NCBI GenBank assembly: GCA_001804785.1
Contig: MHBG01000008.1
Coordinates: forward strand, 1-61,336
Origin: Lentisphaerae bacterium GWF2_45_14
Lineage (GTDB): Bacteria; Verrucomicrobiota; Lentisphaeria; Victivallales; GWF2-45-14
DNA: 61,336 nucleotides
Reading direction: 5' to 3'
Notes under the pieces: model-generated
What the model saw: only the letters and a program-made list of their open reading frames with translations
Told to the model about the DNA's origin: nothing
The model's database searches: none
Translations under genes and position numbers: made by a program
Shown: one piece after another, positions 8,086 through 16,355 of the stretch
How positions within the stretch are numbered: the first letter of the stretch is position 1
Layout of the letters: each line of letters begins with the position of its first letter

Positions 8086-8505
8086 ATGAAAATATCAAAG
8101 TACTATGAGAGTTACGGCACAGGCCTTGCCTCTGCCGGGGCTAGTCTTTTAAAATCGGTAAAAACGCAAGATGCCGAAAAAAGTCCCCTGCCCAAAAACA
8201 CACTCGACGTGATAAACAATGTTGACTGCGATGTTTTTCAGGCTGTCGACGATTTCCTCTATCTCAATAAAAGCGACCGTCTCGGCTCCTTCTTCAATCT
8301 CAAGGGCGAAGGAAAAGAAAAGTTTTTCCAGATTCTTGCAAAACTCCTGAAGGAAGGCATCATCGGCTACGAAAAACTCGAGCTCAAAGACGGGACAGTC
8401 GAGAAGCACTTCATAGAGACTGAAATCGGCAACCGCAGGCTCAAGGGAGCCAAGTACTACGACGAATCAGCGGAAGCCAATCTCTACAGGCCTTATTCTA
8501 GTTGA
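8086..8505 (+). CDS. Uncharacterised protein, 139 aa
   Basis: I do not recognise a family. The protein appears soluble and mixed helical, with no signal peptide, membrane segment or cysteine cluster beyond one Cys (VDCDVFQAVDDF). The C-terminal half (KFFQILAKLLKEGIIGYEKLEL, then KHFIETEIGNRRLKGA) could be a small winged-helix-like fold, judging only from the helix-helix-beta pattern. A GGAGGA lies 14 nt and an AGG 5 nt before the ATG. The 3' end overlaps the convergent gene at 8498 by 8 bp. Codon use looks like that of the neighbours, so it is probably a real native gene. Confidence 0.7.
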   Translation: MKISKYYESYGTGLASAGASLLKSVKTQDAEKSPLPKNTLDVINNVDCDVFQAVDDFLYLNKSDRLGSFFNLKGEGKEKFFQILAKLLKEGIIGYEKLELKDGTVEKHFIETEIGNRRLKGAKYYDESAEANLYRPYSS

Positions 8506-9178
8506 TGTTTTTTACGGAGAAATCGTAGAAGCGGTTTATCCCTTCACAGCCGGTTATACCCACGTGGAAGTTCTCAGGAAGCGATTCGTCGAAAAACCCG
8601 AAACTCTTCCCTCCCGCGCTTACTGTCATCATGGCGCCTTTACCCTTGAACTGTATTTTTACGGAAAGCGTGTATTTGACGTCGGGTTTGAACTCGGCAT
8701 CCATGAATGCGGATTTGCGCCAGTGGGGCTTGCCGTCCTTAAAATAGTGGTGCCAGACATTAAGCCCCTTATCGTAGAGAACAATCTCAAAATGTTCGCG
8801 GTGCTCGGGTCTGCCGTCGGAATCTTTCCCGTATTCGTTGGTTATCACAATCAGCGGCGCCATTCGATGCGCGAATGACATTGTAGACGAAATCGCCACG
8901 CTGCCGCTGAATTTATTTTTGAGAATCATGCTCGTATAAGTCTCTCCGGCCCTCCGTGAAAGCATTTCTTCAGCTCCGGCGTCCGCGGGAACTTTGTTTG
9001 CTATGTGGTCGGCTTGCTGTATCCATAATCCGACATAATCCCATCTCGGGCTTTTCATGATGAGCCAGTCGGCGGCGTTCCATTTCCCCTCGCCGAACGA
9101 ACATTTGAAGTCCACAGCGCTGAGATGTGAAACAAAAGCGACAAGTGCGGTTATAAATAAAACTTTTCTGATTCTCAT
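8498..9178 (-). CDS. Secreted protein, concanavalin A-like (DUF1080-type) fold suspected
   Basis: 226 aa from the ATG at 9178, which has AAGGA upstream. The frame extends to 9220, but that start would bury the signal peptide MRIRKVLFITALVAFVSH. After the signal, alternating strands (FKCSFGEGKWNAADWLI, YTSMILKNKFSGSVAISS, KYTLSVKIQFKGKGAMMT, NRFYDFSVKN) match the jelly-roll pattern of concanavalin A-like domains that bind or trim carbohydrate. No glycosidase catalytic motif is evident, so a binding or accessory role is as likely as catalysis. It lies 50 bp downstream of a secreted SGNH hydrolase on the same strand, and the two may act together outside the cytoplasm. Confidence 0.65.
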   Translation of the reverse strand: MRIRKVLFITALVAFVSHLSAVDFKCSFGEGKWNAADWLIMKSPRWDYVGLWIQQADHIANKVPADAGAEEMLSRRAGETYTSMILKNKFSGSVAISSTMSFAHRMAPLIVITNEYGKDSDGRPEHREHFEIVLYDKGLNVWHHYFKDGKPHWRKSAFMDAEFKPDVKYTLSVKIQFKGKGAMMTVSAGGKSFGFFDESLPENFHVGITGCEGINRFYDFSVKNIN

Positions 9179-9228
9179 AAGATTCCTTATCCTTTCGCGC
9201 GAGTCTCTGCAATAAAGCACAAATAGGC

Positions 9229-10593
9229 CTATTTCACTATTTCAATCACGCAGGGCTCCGTTTTTTGGCGCTTGAAAATTTCCTCCTGCGCGTCGGCGGC
9301 CCCTTTCATCAAAGAAGAAAGTTTGTCCCGATTTTTGCGGTAGGATTTGATAACATTTGTGTAGTATTTCTTATATTGCTCACTGACTTTTCCTAACCAT
9401 TCGTCAAGATACTTGTCAGAAGCGACAACATCAGCCGGGTCGATCTTGCCATTCCACAAAATACAGTTTACCTGAACAAGGCCGCGCAAGGAACGATCAA
9501 CATTGGCCTTGGTAGTGACCGCATTTTTGAGCTGAACGCTTTTTGCCTGCTGAGGCGTTGCCAGTGAAGCCATATTGACACCTTCCGCGAATTGCGCCGC
9601 ACTGAAGCGCCCGACTTCTTTGCGGTCTGCAAGCAGCCTGTAATCTCCGGCAGGAAGATTTTTAACTTGGATTATCTCCTGATTCAGTGAGTCCCAGGGA
9701 ACAGCCTCATTCGCTTTTGAATACTCATCCGAAACGGGAAATGGCAGGGCTTTGGGAGTGTATGTGAACTTGACTGAAGCATCCTTGGCTTCAAGGTTTT
9801 CAACGGAACAATTTTCCGCGCCCTCAATGCTTTTTTTAGTATAATCTATCACCGTTTTTGCCACGAGCGTCGGAACTTTCTGGGCTTGCAGAATATAATA
9901 TGCCATAATCATGTGGCCGATTTTGTTGGGATGCACACGGTCATCTCTCGAAAAATCCAATTCCGAGTCTTTAACCAGCAGTGCGGTTATAGGCGCATGG
10001 AGATCGACGATGGGGCATTTATTCTCAACTGCGAGAGCTTTTACGATTTCAGCACATTTTGTCAATCCGTCATTAGCCGCGGTAAAATTTTCGGTCTTGA
10101 TACTCTGTCCGTACTGGTTATATGGAGTAGGAGTCATAATGACAGGAGTCACGCCGGAAGCCTTGATTTTTTTAATGGTTTTATCCATTGACGTCTTATA
10201 TGTTTTCAGGCTTCCCTCTCTGGCAGCCATAGTTTTTTCATCCGCTTGGGCTGTTTTATAATTGCCGCGTCCAAAATCATTCATTCCAAACATGATATAG
10301 ACCAAGTCCGGTTTGCGAAAAAGAACATCGTTGTCAAGCCGGGGCAGGCTTCCGGCGGCAGACGCTCCCGATACGCCGGCATTTTCTATTTTGATTTTCC
10401 TGTCAGGAAAACGTGTGGCATAAAAAAGCTGCACATAGTACTGGTACCATCCCCCGTGAGTAATACTGTCCCCGTAGAAAACCGTCGTCTGTCCGTCTTT
10501 AAACTGCGCCGGAGCCTCCTGCGCTGAAATTATTCCAGGAACAACTGTAAACGCCAGCGCCAAAACCGACGCTATTTTTATCCATTTCTGCAT
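9229..10593 (-). CDS. Secreted SGNH/GDSL hydrolase
   Basis: 454 aa with a signal peptide (MQKWIKIASVLALAFTVV, likely cleaved near ISA-Q). The SGNH blocks are complete: block I FYGDSITHG with nucleophile S43, the oxyanion glycine around ENAGVSG, block III FGMND with N105, and block V DDRVHPN with D218 and H221. Members deacetylate or de-esterify glycans and other esters. The C-terminal 200 residues (about 245-454) are an extra region without a recognised family, ending in a charged helical stretch (KYYTNVIKSYRKNRDKLSS). A divergent AraC-type regulator gene follows on the same strand upstream (10801), suggesting regulated expression. Confidence 0.85.
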   Translation of the reverse strand: MQKWIKIASVLALAFTVVPGIISAQEAPAQFKDGQTTVFYGDSITHGGWYQYYVQLFYATRFPDRKIKIENAGVSGASAAGSLPRLDNDVLFRKPDLVYIMFGMNDFGRGNYKTAQADEKTMAAREGSLKTYKTSMDKTIKKIKASGVTPVIMTPTPYNQYGQSIKTENFTAANDGLTKCAEIVKALAVENKCPIVDLHAPITALLVKDSELDFSRDDRVHPNKIGHMIMAYYILQAQKVPTLVAKTVIDYTKKSIEGAENCSVENLEAKDASVKFTYTPKALPFPVSDEYSKANEAVPWDSLNQEIIQVKNLPAGDYRLLADRKEVGRFSAAQFAEGVNMASLATPQQAKSVQLKNAVTTKANVDRSLRGLVQVNCILWNGKIDPADVVASDKYLDEWLGKVSEQYKKYYTNVIKSYRKNRDKLSSLMKGAADAQEEIFKRQKTEPCVIEIVK

Positions 10594-10647
10594 TTTTTTC
10601 TCCCGTCCTCTATCTTTTAATTTTGGGTCTTGCTTCTCTTAACAAAG

Positions 10648-10687
10648 AATATACCGTCGCTTAGGCCTGAGTTGAATGACGGGTCAT
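10648..10687 (-). promoter_or_regulatory. Probable promoter and palindrome for the SGNH hydrolase gene
   Basis: On the minus strand a TATATT -10 (10653-10648) lies 17 bp after a weak TTCAAC -35 (10676-10671). An ATGAC..GTCAT palindrome (10676-10687) abuts the -35. A poor -35 next to a palindrome is typical of activator-dependent promoters, and an AraC-type regulator is encoded 113 bp away. Confidence 0.35.
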
Positions 10688-10800
10688 GGCACACACGAAT
10701 ATAAACTTTATTTTTATTGAAAGCAAATTGAGAATATTTTTAAAAATCGACCTCACCCATTGGTAGAATTCAGGGCAAAAAAGAGAAAGATAACAATTTT

Positions 10801-11619
10801 TTACTGCCGGGTTTTTAATCGGTACTTCTGAGGAGACACACCGGTTTTGCGTTTGAAGTAGTTAGAAAAATAGTACTGGTCGGAAAACTTCAATCGGGCG
10901 GCGATTTCCTTTATTGAAAGGTAGGAGTGATGCAGGAGTAATCGAGCTGCTTCGACCTTTTTCTGCATTAGATAGTCGTAAGGAGTAATTCCCAAATATG
11001 ACTTGAAGCACCTGACCATATGTGCGCTCGAACGATGCAGTTTTAAACAGAGGTCACCGAGATTGACCTTCTCCTCCGTCCCGGAATCAAGCATTTTTTT
11101 AAGGCGCGCCACATCATCTGGCAGAGCTTGCTCCGCACCGTGAAGTATGCCATTGGCCTCCCCAAGAATTTTGTGGAAAATAATGGAGGCATGACTGTGG
11201 ATGGAATCGGTATCATTTCCCAGTTGCATCATTTCATCGAAGTAACCGCGTAGCTGCCCGCAGCCGGGAAGATGGTATACATTTTCGAAGCGGTAGGCGC
11301 GGAATATCTCCTCCATAAATTCGCCGTCAATGACAAAAAAAATCTTTTTCCAGGGATCTGCGAAATCCGGCCAATATCTGTGATTGCTGTTCTTGTGGAG
11401 AATATAAATGCTGTCCGGACCGGGCGCGAACGAAAAACCGTTTATTTCAAGAAAGCCCCTGCCTTCGAAGATGAATTCCACGGTACAGCATTCGTAATTA
11501 GTCCTCTGGATAATGGGCGTTTTTGGGCCGGCAATCCCGTACGTGGCGGAAATAAGCCGGAAAGGAAAGCCGCTTCTTTCTATTTCAGGATATACGTTAA
11601 CATTCTGGTTATTTATCAA
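10801..11619 (-). CDS. AraC family transcriptional regulator
   Basis: 272 aa. Residues about 1-160 form an AraC-type cupin sensor domain (VEFIFEGRGFLEINGFSF, ILHKNSNHRYWPDFADPWKK). The C-terminal 100 residues hold two helix-turn-helix motifs (LGDLCLKLHRSSAHMVRCFK and IKEIAARLKFSDQYYFSNYF, ending KTGVSPQKYR), the AraC signature. The first possible start is a TTG at 11619. An in-frame TGA lies just upstream and no Shine-Dalgarno sequence is seen, so translation may be weak. It is flanked by a secreted SGNH hydrolase and a divergent Gfo/Idh oxidoreductase, both plausible targets in sugar use. The inducer is unknown. Confidence 0.9.
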   Translation of the reverse strand: MINNQNVNVYPEIERSGFPFRLISATYGIAGPKTPIIQRTNYECCTVEFIFEGRGFLEINGFSFAPGPDSIYILHKNSNHRYWPDFADPWKKIFFVIDGEFMEEIFRAYRFENVYHLPGCGQLRGYFDEMMQLGNDTDSIHSHASIIFHKILGEANGILHGAEQALPDDVARLKKMLDSGTEEKVNLGDLCLKLHRSSAHMVRCFKSYLGITPYDYLMQKKVEAARLLLHHSYLSIKEIAARLKFSDQYYFSNYFKRKTGVSPQKYRLKTRQ

Positions 11620-11736
11620 GATTGCACATCACTCTGACTCTTTTACACATTAATTGTCTGCCTAATGCTGTTTATTTTTCATGTTCTTTCATTAAAATAA
11701 TATATTATAGACAAAAACCAAGCGGAGGTCAAAGAA

Positions 11737-12900
11737 ATGAAAGAATTCAAAATCGGAGTGATAGGCGTAGGCGGACGCGGCGCACTGGCAAGATCGGCAC
11801 ATAAACTGGAGGATGGCTGCAGAATAGTTGCCGGGGCAGACGTCAAGAGCAAGGCGTTCGAAGACTTTAAAAAGCATGTGGGCGAAGATGTTTTCACAAC
11901 AAACGACTACAGAGAAGTCTTAAAAATCAAGGAGATAGAAGCTGTATTCATAACTTCCCCCGACTACCTTCACGAAGAGCACGCGCTCGCCGCGCTCAAC
12001 GCGGGGAAGGCCGTGTATCTCGAAAAACCAATGGCTATTACAATAGAAGGCTGCGACAAACTCCTCAAGACCGCCATGGAAACACGCTCCAAGCTTTTCC
12101 TCGGGCACAATATGAGGCATTTTCCGGTAGTCCTCAAGATGAAGGAAATAATCGATTCCGGCCTCATCGGAGAAATCCAGGTCGGATGGTGCAGGCACTT
12201 TGTCGGCTACGGCGGCGACGCCTATTTCAGGGACTGGCATTCCGAGCAGAAGAATACAACAGGACTGCTCCTCCAGAAAGGCGCACACGATATTGATGTA
12301 ATGCACTGGCTTATGGGCACTTATACAAAATCAGTGGTCGGCATGGGTATGCTTTCCGTATACGACAAGTGCAAACGGCGCCCAGAAACTGAACCCGGTT
12401 GCGCAAAATGGAGCAATGGGCAATGGCCGCCGCTCGAACAGGTTGGCTTCTCGCCGGTAATAGACGTTGAAGACCACAACATGATTATGATGCAGATGGA
12501 AAACGGCGCGCAGGCTTCGTATATGCAGTGCCATTACACTCCCGATGGCGAACGCAACTACACTTTCATCGGGACAAAAGGGCGCATAGAAAATGTCGGC
12601 GACTATGGCAAGTGCGAGGTTCACGCATGGACACAGCGCGGCCCCAGGGAAACCCCGGATATCGTCTACAAGCTCAAGGAAGTCGAAGGCGGACACGGCG
12701 GCGCCGACTCAGGGATTGTTCCCAGCTTCATTGATTTCGTACGCTCTGGGAAAAAGACGAATACTTCCCCGATAGCGGCAAGAAATTCTGTCGCAGTCGG
12801 CGTACTCGGACACAAGTCAATGCGCTCCGGCTGTATGCTTCAACAAATACCGAAGCTCCCCGAAAAACTCATTGAGTATTTTAAGAACGGACAGGAATAA
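11737..12900 (+). CDS. Gfo/Idh/MocA family oxidoreductase
   Basis: 387 aa NAD(P)-dependent dehydrogenase of the glucose-fructose oxidoreductase/inositol dehydrogenase family. The N-terminal Rossmann motif is GVIGVGGRGAL (about residues 7-17). The family lysine is in YLEKPMAI, and the DIDVMHWLMG segment carries the usual catalytic histidine/aspartate region. GGAGG sits 8 nt before the ATG. A -10-like TATAG lies in the 117-bp divergent region shared with the AraC regulator. A terminator follows at 12909. The substrate, probably a sugar or cyclitol, cannot be told from sequence. This is one of three such genes in the window. Confidence 0.9.
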   Translation: MKEFKIGVIGVGGRGALARSAHKLEDGCRIVAGADVKSKAFEDFKKHVGEDVFTTNDYREVLKIKEIEAVFITSPDYLHEEHALAALNAGKAVYLEKPMAITIEGCDKLLKTAMETRSKLFLGHNMRHFPVVLKMKEIIDSGLIGEIQVGWCRHFVGYGGDAYFRDWHSEQKNTTGLLLQKGAHDIDVMHWLMGTYTKSVVGMGMLSVYDKCKRRPETEPGCAKWSNGQWPPLEQVGFSPVIDVEDHNMIMMQMENGAQASYMQCHYTPDGERNYTFIGTKGRIENVGDYGKCEVHAWTQRGPRETPDIVYKLKEVEGGHGGADSGIVPSFIDFVRSGKKTNTSPIAARNSVAVGVLGHKSMRSGCMLQQIPKLPEKLIEYFKNGQE

Positions 12901-12908
12901 TCAAGCGA

Positions 12909-12936
12909 GGGGCCTTCAATGGCCCCAAGTTTTTTT
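12909..12936 (+). terminator. Rho-independent terminator
   Basis: Perfect GGGGCC (12909-12914) / GGCCCC (12921-12926) stem with a TTCAAT loop, then AAG and a run of seven T. It ends the 11737 transcription unit and could also work, less well, for the convergent gene at 12954. Confidence 0.85.
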
Positions 12937-12953
12937 AAATGACTTCGCTATTA

Positions 12954-14030
12954 TTAATTGGCTTTCTTCGTATTAGCTTTGGACGTCGCGGGAGCTGCAC
13001 CGAGCCGAGGGCCCGCGGGTTGTGCTTTCATCGCTTCCGCGTTCTTCTTTATTTCGTCTATGAGTGATTTCGGGAAATTCATTTTGGTGTTGAGGCTCTT
13101 TCCGTTACTGCTTACCTTTACCGCGTTGCCGACTTTTATTCCGAGCTGCGGATTATTCTGGAACATTGTCCCGCTTCCAAGCATTATAAGTCCTTGTGCC
13201 TGCATTGCCATCATTGACGCGGACTGCTCGTCATCACACTCCAGAGATGCCTCCAGGGCGATGTCGCTTTTGTCTTTTCCCGAAAGCGTTACAGACACAG
13301 AGCCGCCTCTGATGCTTTCCGCGGGATTGGCCATTACCGGCATCTGCTGGGGAGCCTGTGCCTCGGATTGTTTTTTCGCTTTTTCGGGAATTGAGAAGAC
13401 CGCCCACATTGTAGCGTCCGGATTGACGTTTTTCTTAAAATCCACAAGTTTCTTGTTTGCAAGAACATTTGATTTTGCTATTTCGCCGCTGATTTTTTCA
13501 AAGCAGTTTTTTTCGGTAATCAGCAGTGTATTTTTGTTCAGATAGGTAATTACGGCCTGATTGTCAAGTTGGTAGCGGGCTCCAAGCATATCTTCATTTT
13601 TTACGGGTGATGAGAGTATGAAAACTTTCCTGCCTGCCATTGTTGCCTCTTCGATCTTGCCGTCATTTTTTTCTGAAAACACGCCTGAGGCGATCATTTC
13701 TTTAAGTTTCTGCTCGGTAATGCCGGTTTTGAGGACTGCTCCGGCATCATCATCGCCCTCACTAAAAACCACCATATCTCCAGCAAGTTCTTCCATCTTA
13801 ATATTGAACTTACTTAATTTGGATTCTATTTCATTGTATCTGCTGGAGAGTTCCATATTTTTATCTCTAGCATCCTTCAAGGCGGGATGACTGACAATCT
13901 CATTAAACTTGAGATATATCATGACATTAGCTTTTTCAGGGACGAAGTTAAGCAGGTTTTCAGCGGCCCCGGCCGCGACGGATACCAACATCAAAACGGC
14001 AATTGCGAATGCGGACAGAGTCTTCCTCAT
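12954..14030 (-). CDS. Secreted protein of unknown function, 358 aa
   Basis: Begins with a clear signal peptide (MRKTLSAFAIAVLMLVSVAA, cleavage likely near AGAAE). The mature part has the pattern of DUF3352-like periplasmic proteins: FVPEKANVMIYLKFNEIV near the start, repeated alpha/beta units, then a C-terminal segment with helix KSLIDEIKKNAEAMK and a low-complexity Ala/Pro/Lys tail. There are no enzyme motifs. Several Met- and Gln-rich stretches (MMAMQAQGLIML) are present. It faces a convergent gene and sits alone. I cannot assign a function. The DUF3352-like label rests on a general impression, not on a motif. Confidence 0.75.
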   Translation of the reverse strand: MRKTLSAFAIAVLMLVSVAAGAAENLLNFVPEKANVMIYLKFNEIVSHPALKDARDKNMELSSRYNEIESKLSKFNIKMEELAGDMVVFSEGDDDAGAVLKTGITEQKLKEMIASGVFSEKNDGKIEEATMAGRKVFILSSPVKNEDMLGARYQLDNQAVITYLNKNTLLITEKNCFEKISGEIAKSNVLANKKLVDFKKNVNPDATMWAVFSIPEKAKKQSEAQAPQQMPVMANPAESIRGGSVSVTLSGKDKSDIALEASLECDDEQSASMMAMQAQGLIMLGSGTMFQNNPQLGIKVGNAVKVSSNGKSLNTKMNFPKSLIDEIKKNAEAMKAQPAGPRLGAAPATSKANTKKAN

Positions 14031-14248
14031 AGTGTTTCCTTTTTCTTTTGTTCCAGTTGTATGCTATTGGATAGTAGTCCCTTTTAGGACTATTTTCAAT
14101 CGGGATTCAGCTTTTTGAATGAATACCGAATAGATTTTTTCATTTTTTTTAAAAAACGGGTTTTCTTTTTCAGATTATGAAAATATAATACGGCGTTATA
14201 TAATCAACAGCTATTGAAGAACAACTTAAATCTCGGAGATCGAAAAGA

Positions 14249-14476
14249 ATGATATGCCCTTACTGTGACGTGGAAATAAGTGAAAGTGCCGTTGAGGCTG
14301 AAGACGGTTATTGCCCCGAATGCGGAATTTTCCTTTCCGCCTCGTCGGTTTTTGATGATGCGTCCGATTTTGAAGATGACATGGATGACATAGACGATGA
14401 AGATGAAGATGAAATGAACTTTGGCAATGACAAGGACGACTTCGGCTACGACGATCTTGATGAAGACGAGCGTTGA
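14249..14476 (+). CDS. Small acidic zinc-ribbon protein, 75 aa
   Basis: A 30-residue N-terminal zinc ribbon (MICPYCDVEIS and YCPECGIFL: two CxxC pairs, C3/C6 and C22/C25) is followed by an extremely acidic tail of Asp/Glu from about residue 36 to the end. GGAG lies 11 nt before the ATG, and a TATAAT-like sequence is about 70 bp upstream. No homologous family is recognised beyond the generic ribbon. The acidic tail could mimic nucleic acid, bind basic proteins or buffer cations; none of this is shown. It converges with the NagA-like gene. Confidence 0.65.
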   Translation: MICPYCDVEISESAVEAEDGYCPECGIFLSASSVFDDASDFEDDMDDIDDEDEDEMNFGNDKDDFGYDDLDEDER

Positions 14477-14496
14477 AGTCACGCTTTCCGAGTCTT

Positions 14497-15483
14497 TTAT
14501 GATTTTACCGTAAATCTAGCTCTTTCTTCGTCATAATACACGTTTTTGCAAGGTATTATGTCTTCTTCCCTGATCTTCACAAGCTTCAAGGGATTGTAGA
14601 AACCAAGCTTCATTATCTCGTCAAAGGAAAGAAAACCCAGCGAAGCAAGGTAGTTCATGCAGTCAAGTATACAGGCTGATGAACCGACCATGCAGCCCTT
14701 TGCCGGGTTGTGAAGAAGTCCGTTTTCTTCGAGAACGATGTCATTTCCCATTGATTGGTACTTCCCGGGAGGACAGCCCGCCAAGGAGGATGCGTCGCTC
14801 ACAGCACTGACATTGTCAATACCTTTTGCCCTTATTACGGTCTTGATGAGTTCCGGGGGCAGGTGATGTCCGTCGGTTATTATCATCGGCTTCAGGGCAT
14901 CCTCGGCAAGTGTCGCCCATATTGTGTTATTGTGACGGTGAATCATATTGGGGATTCCGTTTGCGAGGTGAGTTACCGTCGTTGCCCCAGCCTTTACCGC
15001 ACGCGCGACATCAACCCCAAGCGCCATCTGGTGCCCGATAGAAACTGTTATGCCATTGGATGAAGCGTAGCTTATCAATTCCTCGACTCCCTCTGCTTCA
15101 GCCGCAACGGTAAGAAGCTTTATTGTTCCTTCCGACCATTCGATGAGCCTCTTCATGAACCCGATGTCGGGTTTTCTTACCCATTCCGGGTTATGAGCGC
15201 CTACCGCGCCGGGCTCATAGGAGATGAACGGACCTTCCAGGTGAAGACCCGGCACGTGCCCCCTGAACTCGGAAGACCTCATTACCTCGACGAGCATTGG
15301 AAGATTCCTGCGGTAAAGTTCTTCACTTGCCGTTATCACTGTGGGGAGAAACGCGCAGGTGCCTTTTTCTAAAATTTTTCTGAAGGCGAAAATTATGTTT
15401 TCATTCGTTAGTCGAGCGTCAGAAAAATCTATTCCAAGGAAACCGTTCATCTGAAGATCGACAAAGCCTTTTATATTTTTCAT
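14497..15483 (-). CDS. nagA: N-acetylglucosamine-6-phosphate deacetylase-like protein
   Basis: Amidohydrolase-family enzyme predicted to deacetylate GlcNAc-6-phosphate in amino-sugar recycling. Key segments are GLHLEGPF (metal-binding Glu), TVSIGHQMA and THLANGIPN (metal-binding His) and SAVSDASSLAG (catalytic Asp). At 328 aa it is about 50 residues shorter than typical NagA, because it starts directly at VDLQMNGFLGIDF and lacks the N-terminal strands of the small beta-sandwich domain. GGAG is 9 nt before the ATG, so the short start is real rather than misplaced. The active site looks intact. Sialate O-acetylesterase and other glycan enzymes elsewhere in the window fit an amino-sugar diet. 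Confidence 0.85.
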   Translation of the reverse strand: MKNIKGFVDLQMNGFLGIDFSDARLTNENIIFAFRKILEKGTCAFLPTVITASEELYRRNLPMLVEVMRSSEFRGHVPGLHLEGPFISYEPGAVGAHNPEWVRKPDIGFMKRLIEWSEGTIKLLTVAAEAEGVEELISYASSNGITVSIGHQMALGVDVARAVKAGATTVTHLANGIPNMIHRHNNTIWATLAEDALKPMIITDGHHLPPELIKTVIRAKGIDNVSAVSDASSLAGCPPGKYQSMGNDIVLEENGLLHNPAKGCMVGSSACILDCMNYLASLGFLSFDEIMKLGFYNPLKLVKIREEDIIPCKNVYYDEERARFTVKS

Positions 15484-15632
15484 CGTGAATTCTCCATTGC
15501 TTGAGTCGGCTTTGTTAAATTGCCTTACAAATATAGTACAGTGGAGAAATCCAAAATCAAGATTCAGTCTTTCGTTTTGTTAAATTTCCCGAGGTGCTTT
15601 TCCAGAAACTATGTGAAAAAAAAGTAAACCTC

Positions 15633-15661
15633 TTGAAATTAGCGAGAGGTGATTGTATAAT
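15633..15661 (+). promoter_or_regulatory. Sigma-70-type promoter of the rex-hydrogenase operon
   Basis: TTGAAA (15633-15638), an exact 17-bp spacer, then a perfect TATAAT (15656-15661). Expected transcription starts near 15668, inside the Rex-type palindromes that follow, so a bound repressor would block initiation. Confidence 0.8.
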
Positions 15662-15666
15662 TACCC

Positions 15667-15699
15667 GTGAAACAATTCACATTGTTATAAGGGTAACAA
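15667..15699 (+). promoter_or_regulatory. Tandem Rex operators
   Basis: Two adjacent palindromes lie just after the -10. The first is GTGAAACAATTCAC (15667-15680), a truncated form of the known Rex consensus TTGTGAA-N4-TTCACAA. The second is TTGTTATAAGGGTAACAA (15682-15699), an exact TTGTTA-N6-TAACAA Rex site. The gene 21 bp downstream is rex itself. This is direct evidence of autoregulation and NADH/NAD+ control of the hydrogenase genes. Confidence 0.85.
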
Positions 15700-15719
15700 A
15701 TAACGGGAGGGGATTGGGA

Positions 15720-16343
15720 ATGGAGAAAAGAGTGATACCGGTAAAAACCGTTGAACGCCTAGTACTTTACAAGAGACTCCTGCGGGATATCCTCGCAAAA
15801 GGAGAGTCAAGCCTCTATTCGCATCAGCTTGCAAAAATGGCCAACAATACCCCGGCACAGGTCAGAAGAGACCTTATGATGATTGGCTATGCCGGCGGCA
15901 CACCCCGAAAAGGATATCAGACGCAGGAACTTATAGACAGAATCATACAGATACTTGACGAATCCAAAGAGCAAAAAATAGTTCTCGTCGGCATCGGGAA
16001 CCTGGGAAGGGCGATTCTTTCGTATTTCAGTTTTCAGCAGCCAGGCTTCACTATAGCCGCGGCCTTCGACAGTGACGAAAGCAAGACCAACAGAGTCATT
16101 GCCGGCTGCCGCTGTTACCACCTGAGAGAGTTTGCGGAAAAAATCAAGGAGACCGATGCCAAGCTGGGGGTCATAACAGTACCCGCGCAGCATGCGCAGC
16201 AGGTGGCCGATATGATGATTGAATGCGGAATCAAAGGAATATTGAATTTCGCGCCGATTCCTCTAAAGGTGCCGGATAATGTTTTTATAGACAGAATAGA
16301 CATAACAATGGCACTTGAAAAAGTAGCCTATCTAGCAGGATAA
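15720..16343 (+). CDS. rex: Redox-sensing transcriptional repressor Rex
   Basis: 207 aa repressor that leaves DNA when NADH rises. The start at 15720 is set by GGGAGGGG 8 nt upstream; the longer frame from 15594 would cover the promoter and operators. Residues about 8-75 are the winged helix (ERLVLYKRLLRDILAKGE, SHQLAKMANNTPAQVRRDL). A Rossmann fold with the NADH-binding motif LVGIGNLGRAIL starts near 90, and FDSDESK marks the adenine-ribose site. The C-terminal swap helix VFIDRIDITMALEKVAYLA is present. It heads an operon with three hydrogenase subunits, and its own operators lie upstream. Confidence 0.95.
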   Translation: MEKRVIPVKTVERLVLYKRLLRDILAKGESSLYSHQLAKMANNTPAQVRRDLMMIGYAGGTPRKGYQTQELIDRIIQILDESKEQKIVLVGIGNLGRAILSYFSFQQPGFTIAAAFDSDESKTNRVIAGCRCYHLREFAEKIKETDAKLGVITVPAQHAQQVADMMIECGIKGILNFAPIPLKVPDNVFIDRIDITMALEKVAYLAG

Positions 16344-16355
16344 ATGGAGTAAGAA

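Noticed and set aside
14076..14095. Hairpin TAGTCC/GGACTA as a terminator
   Set aside because: It lies upstream of the minus-strand gene and far upstream of 14249, and has only ATTTTC after it; no transcript end is expected.
15512..15530. TTGTTA ... TTACAA as a third Rex site upstream of rex
   Set aside because: Spacing is 7 rather than 6 and one half-site differs; it is too far from the promoter. The sites at 15667-15699 explain regulation.
15577..15582. Isolated TTGTTA before the rex promoter
   Set aside because: A single half-site without a partner.
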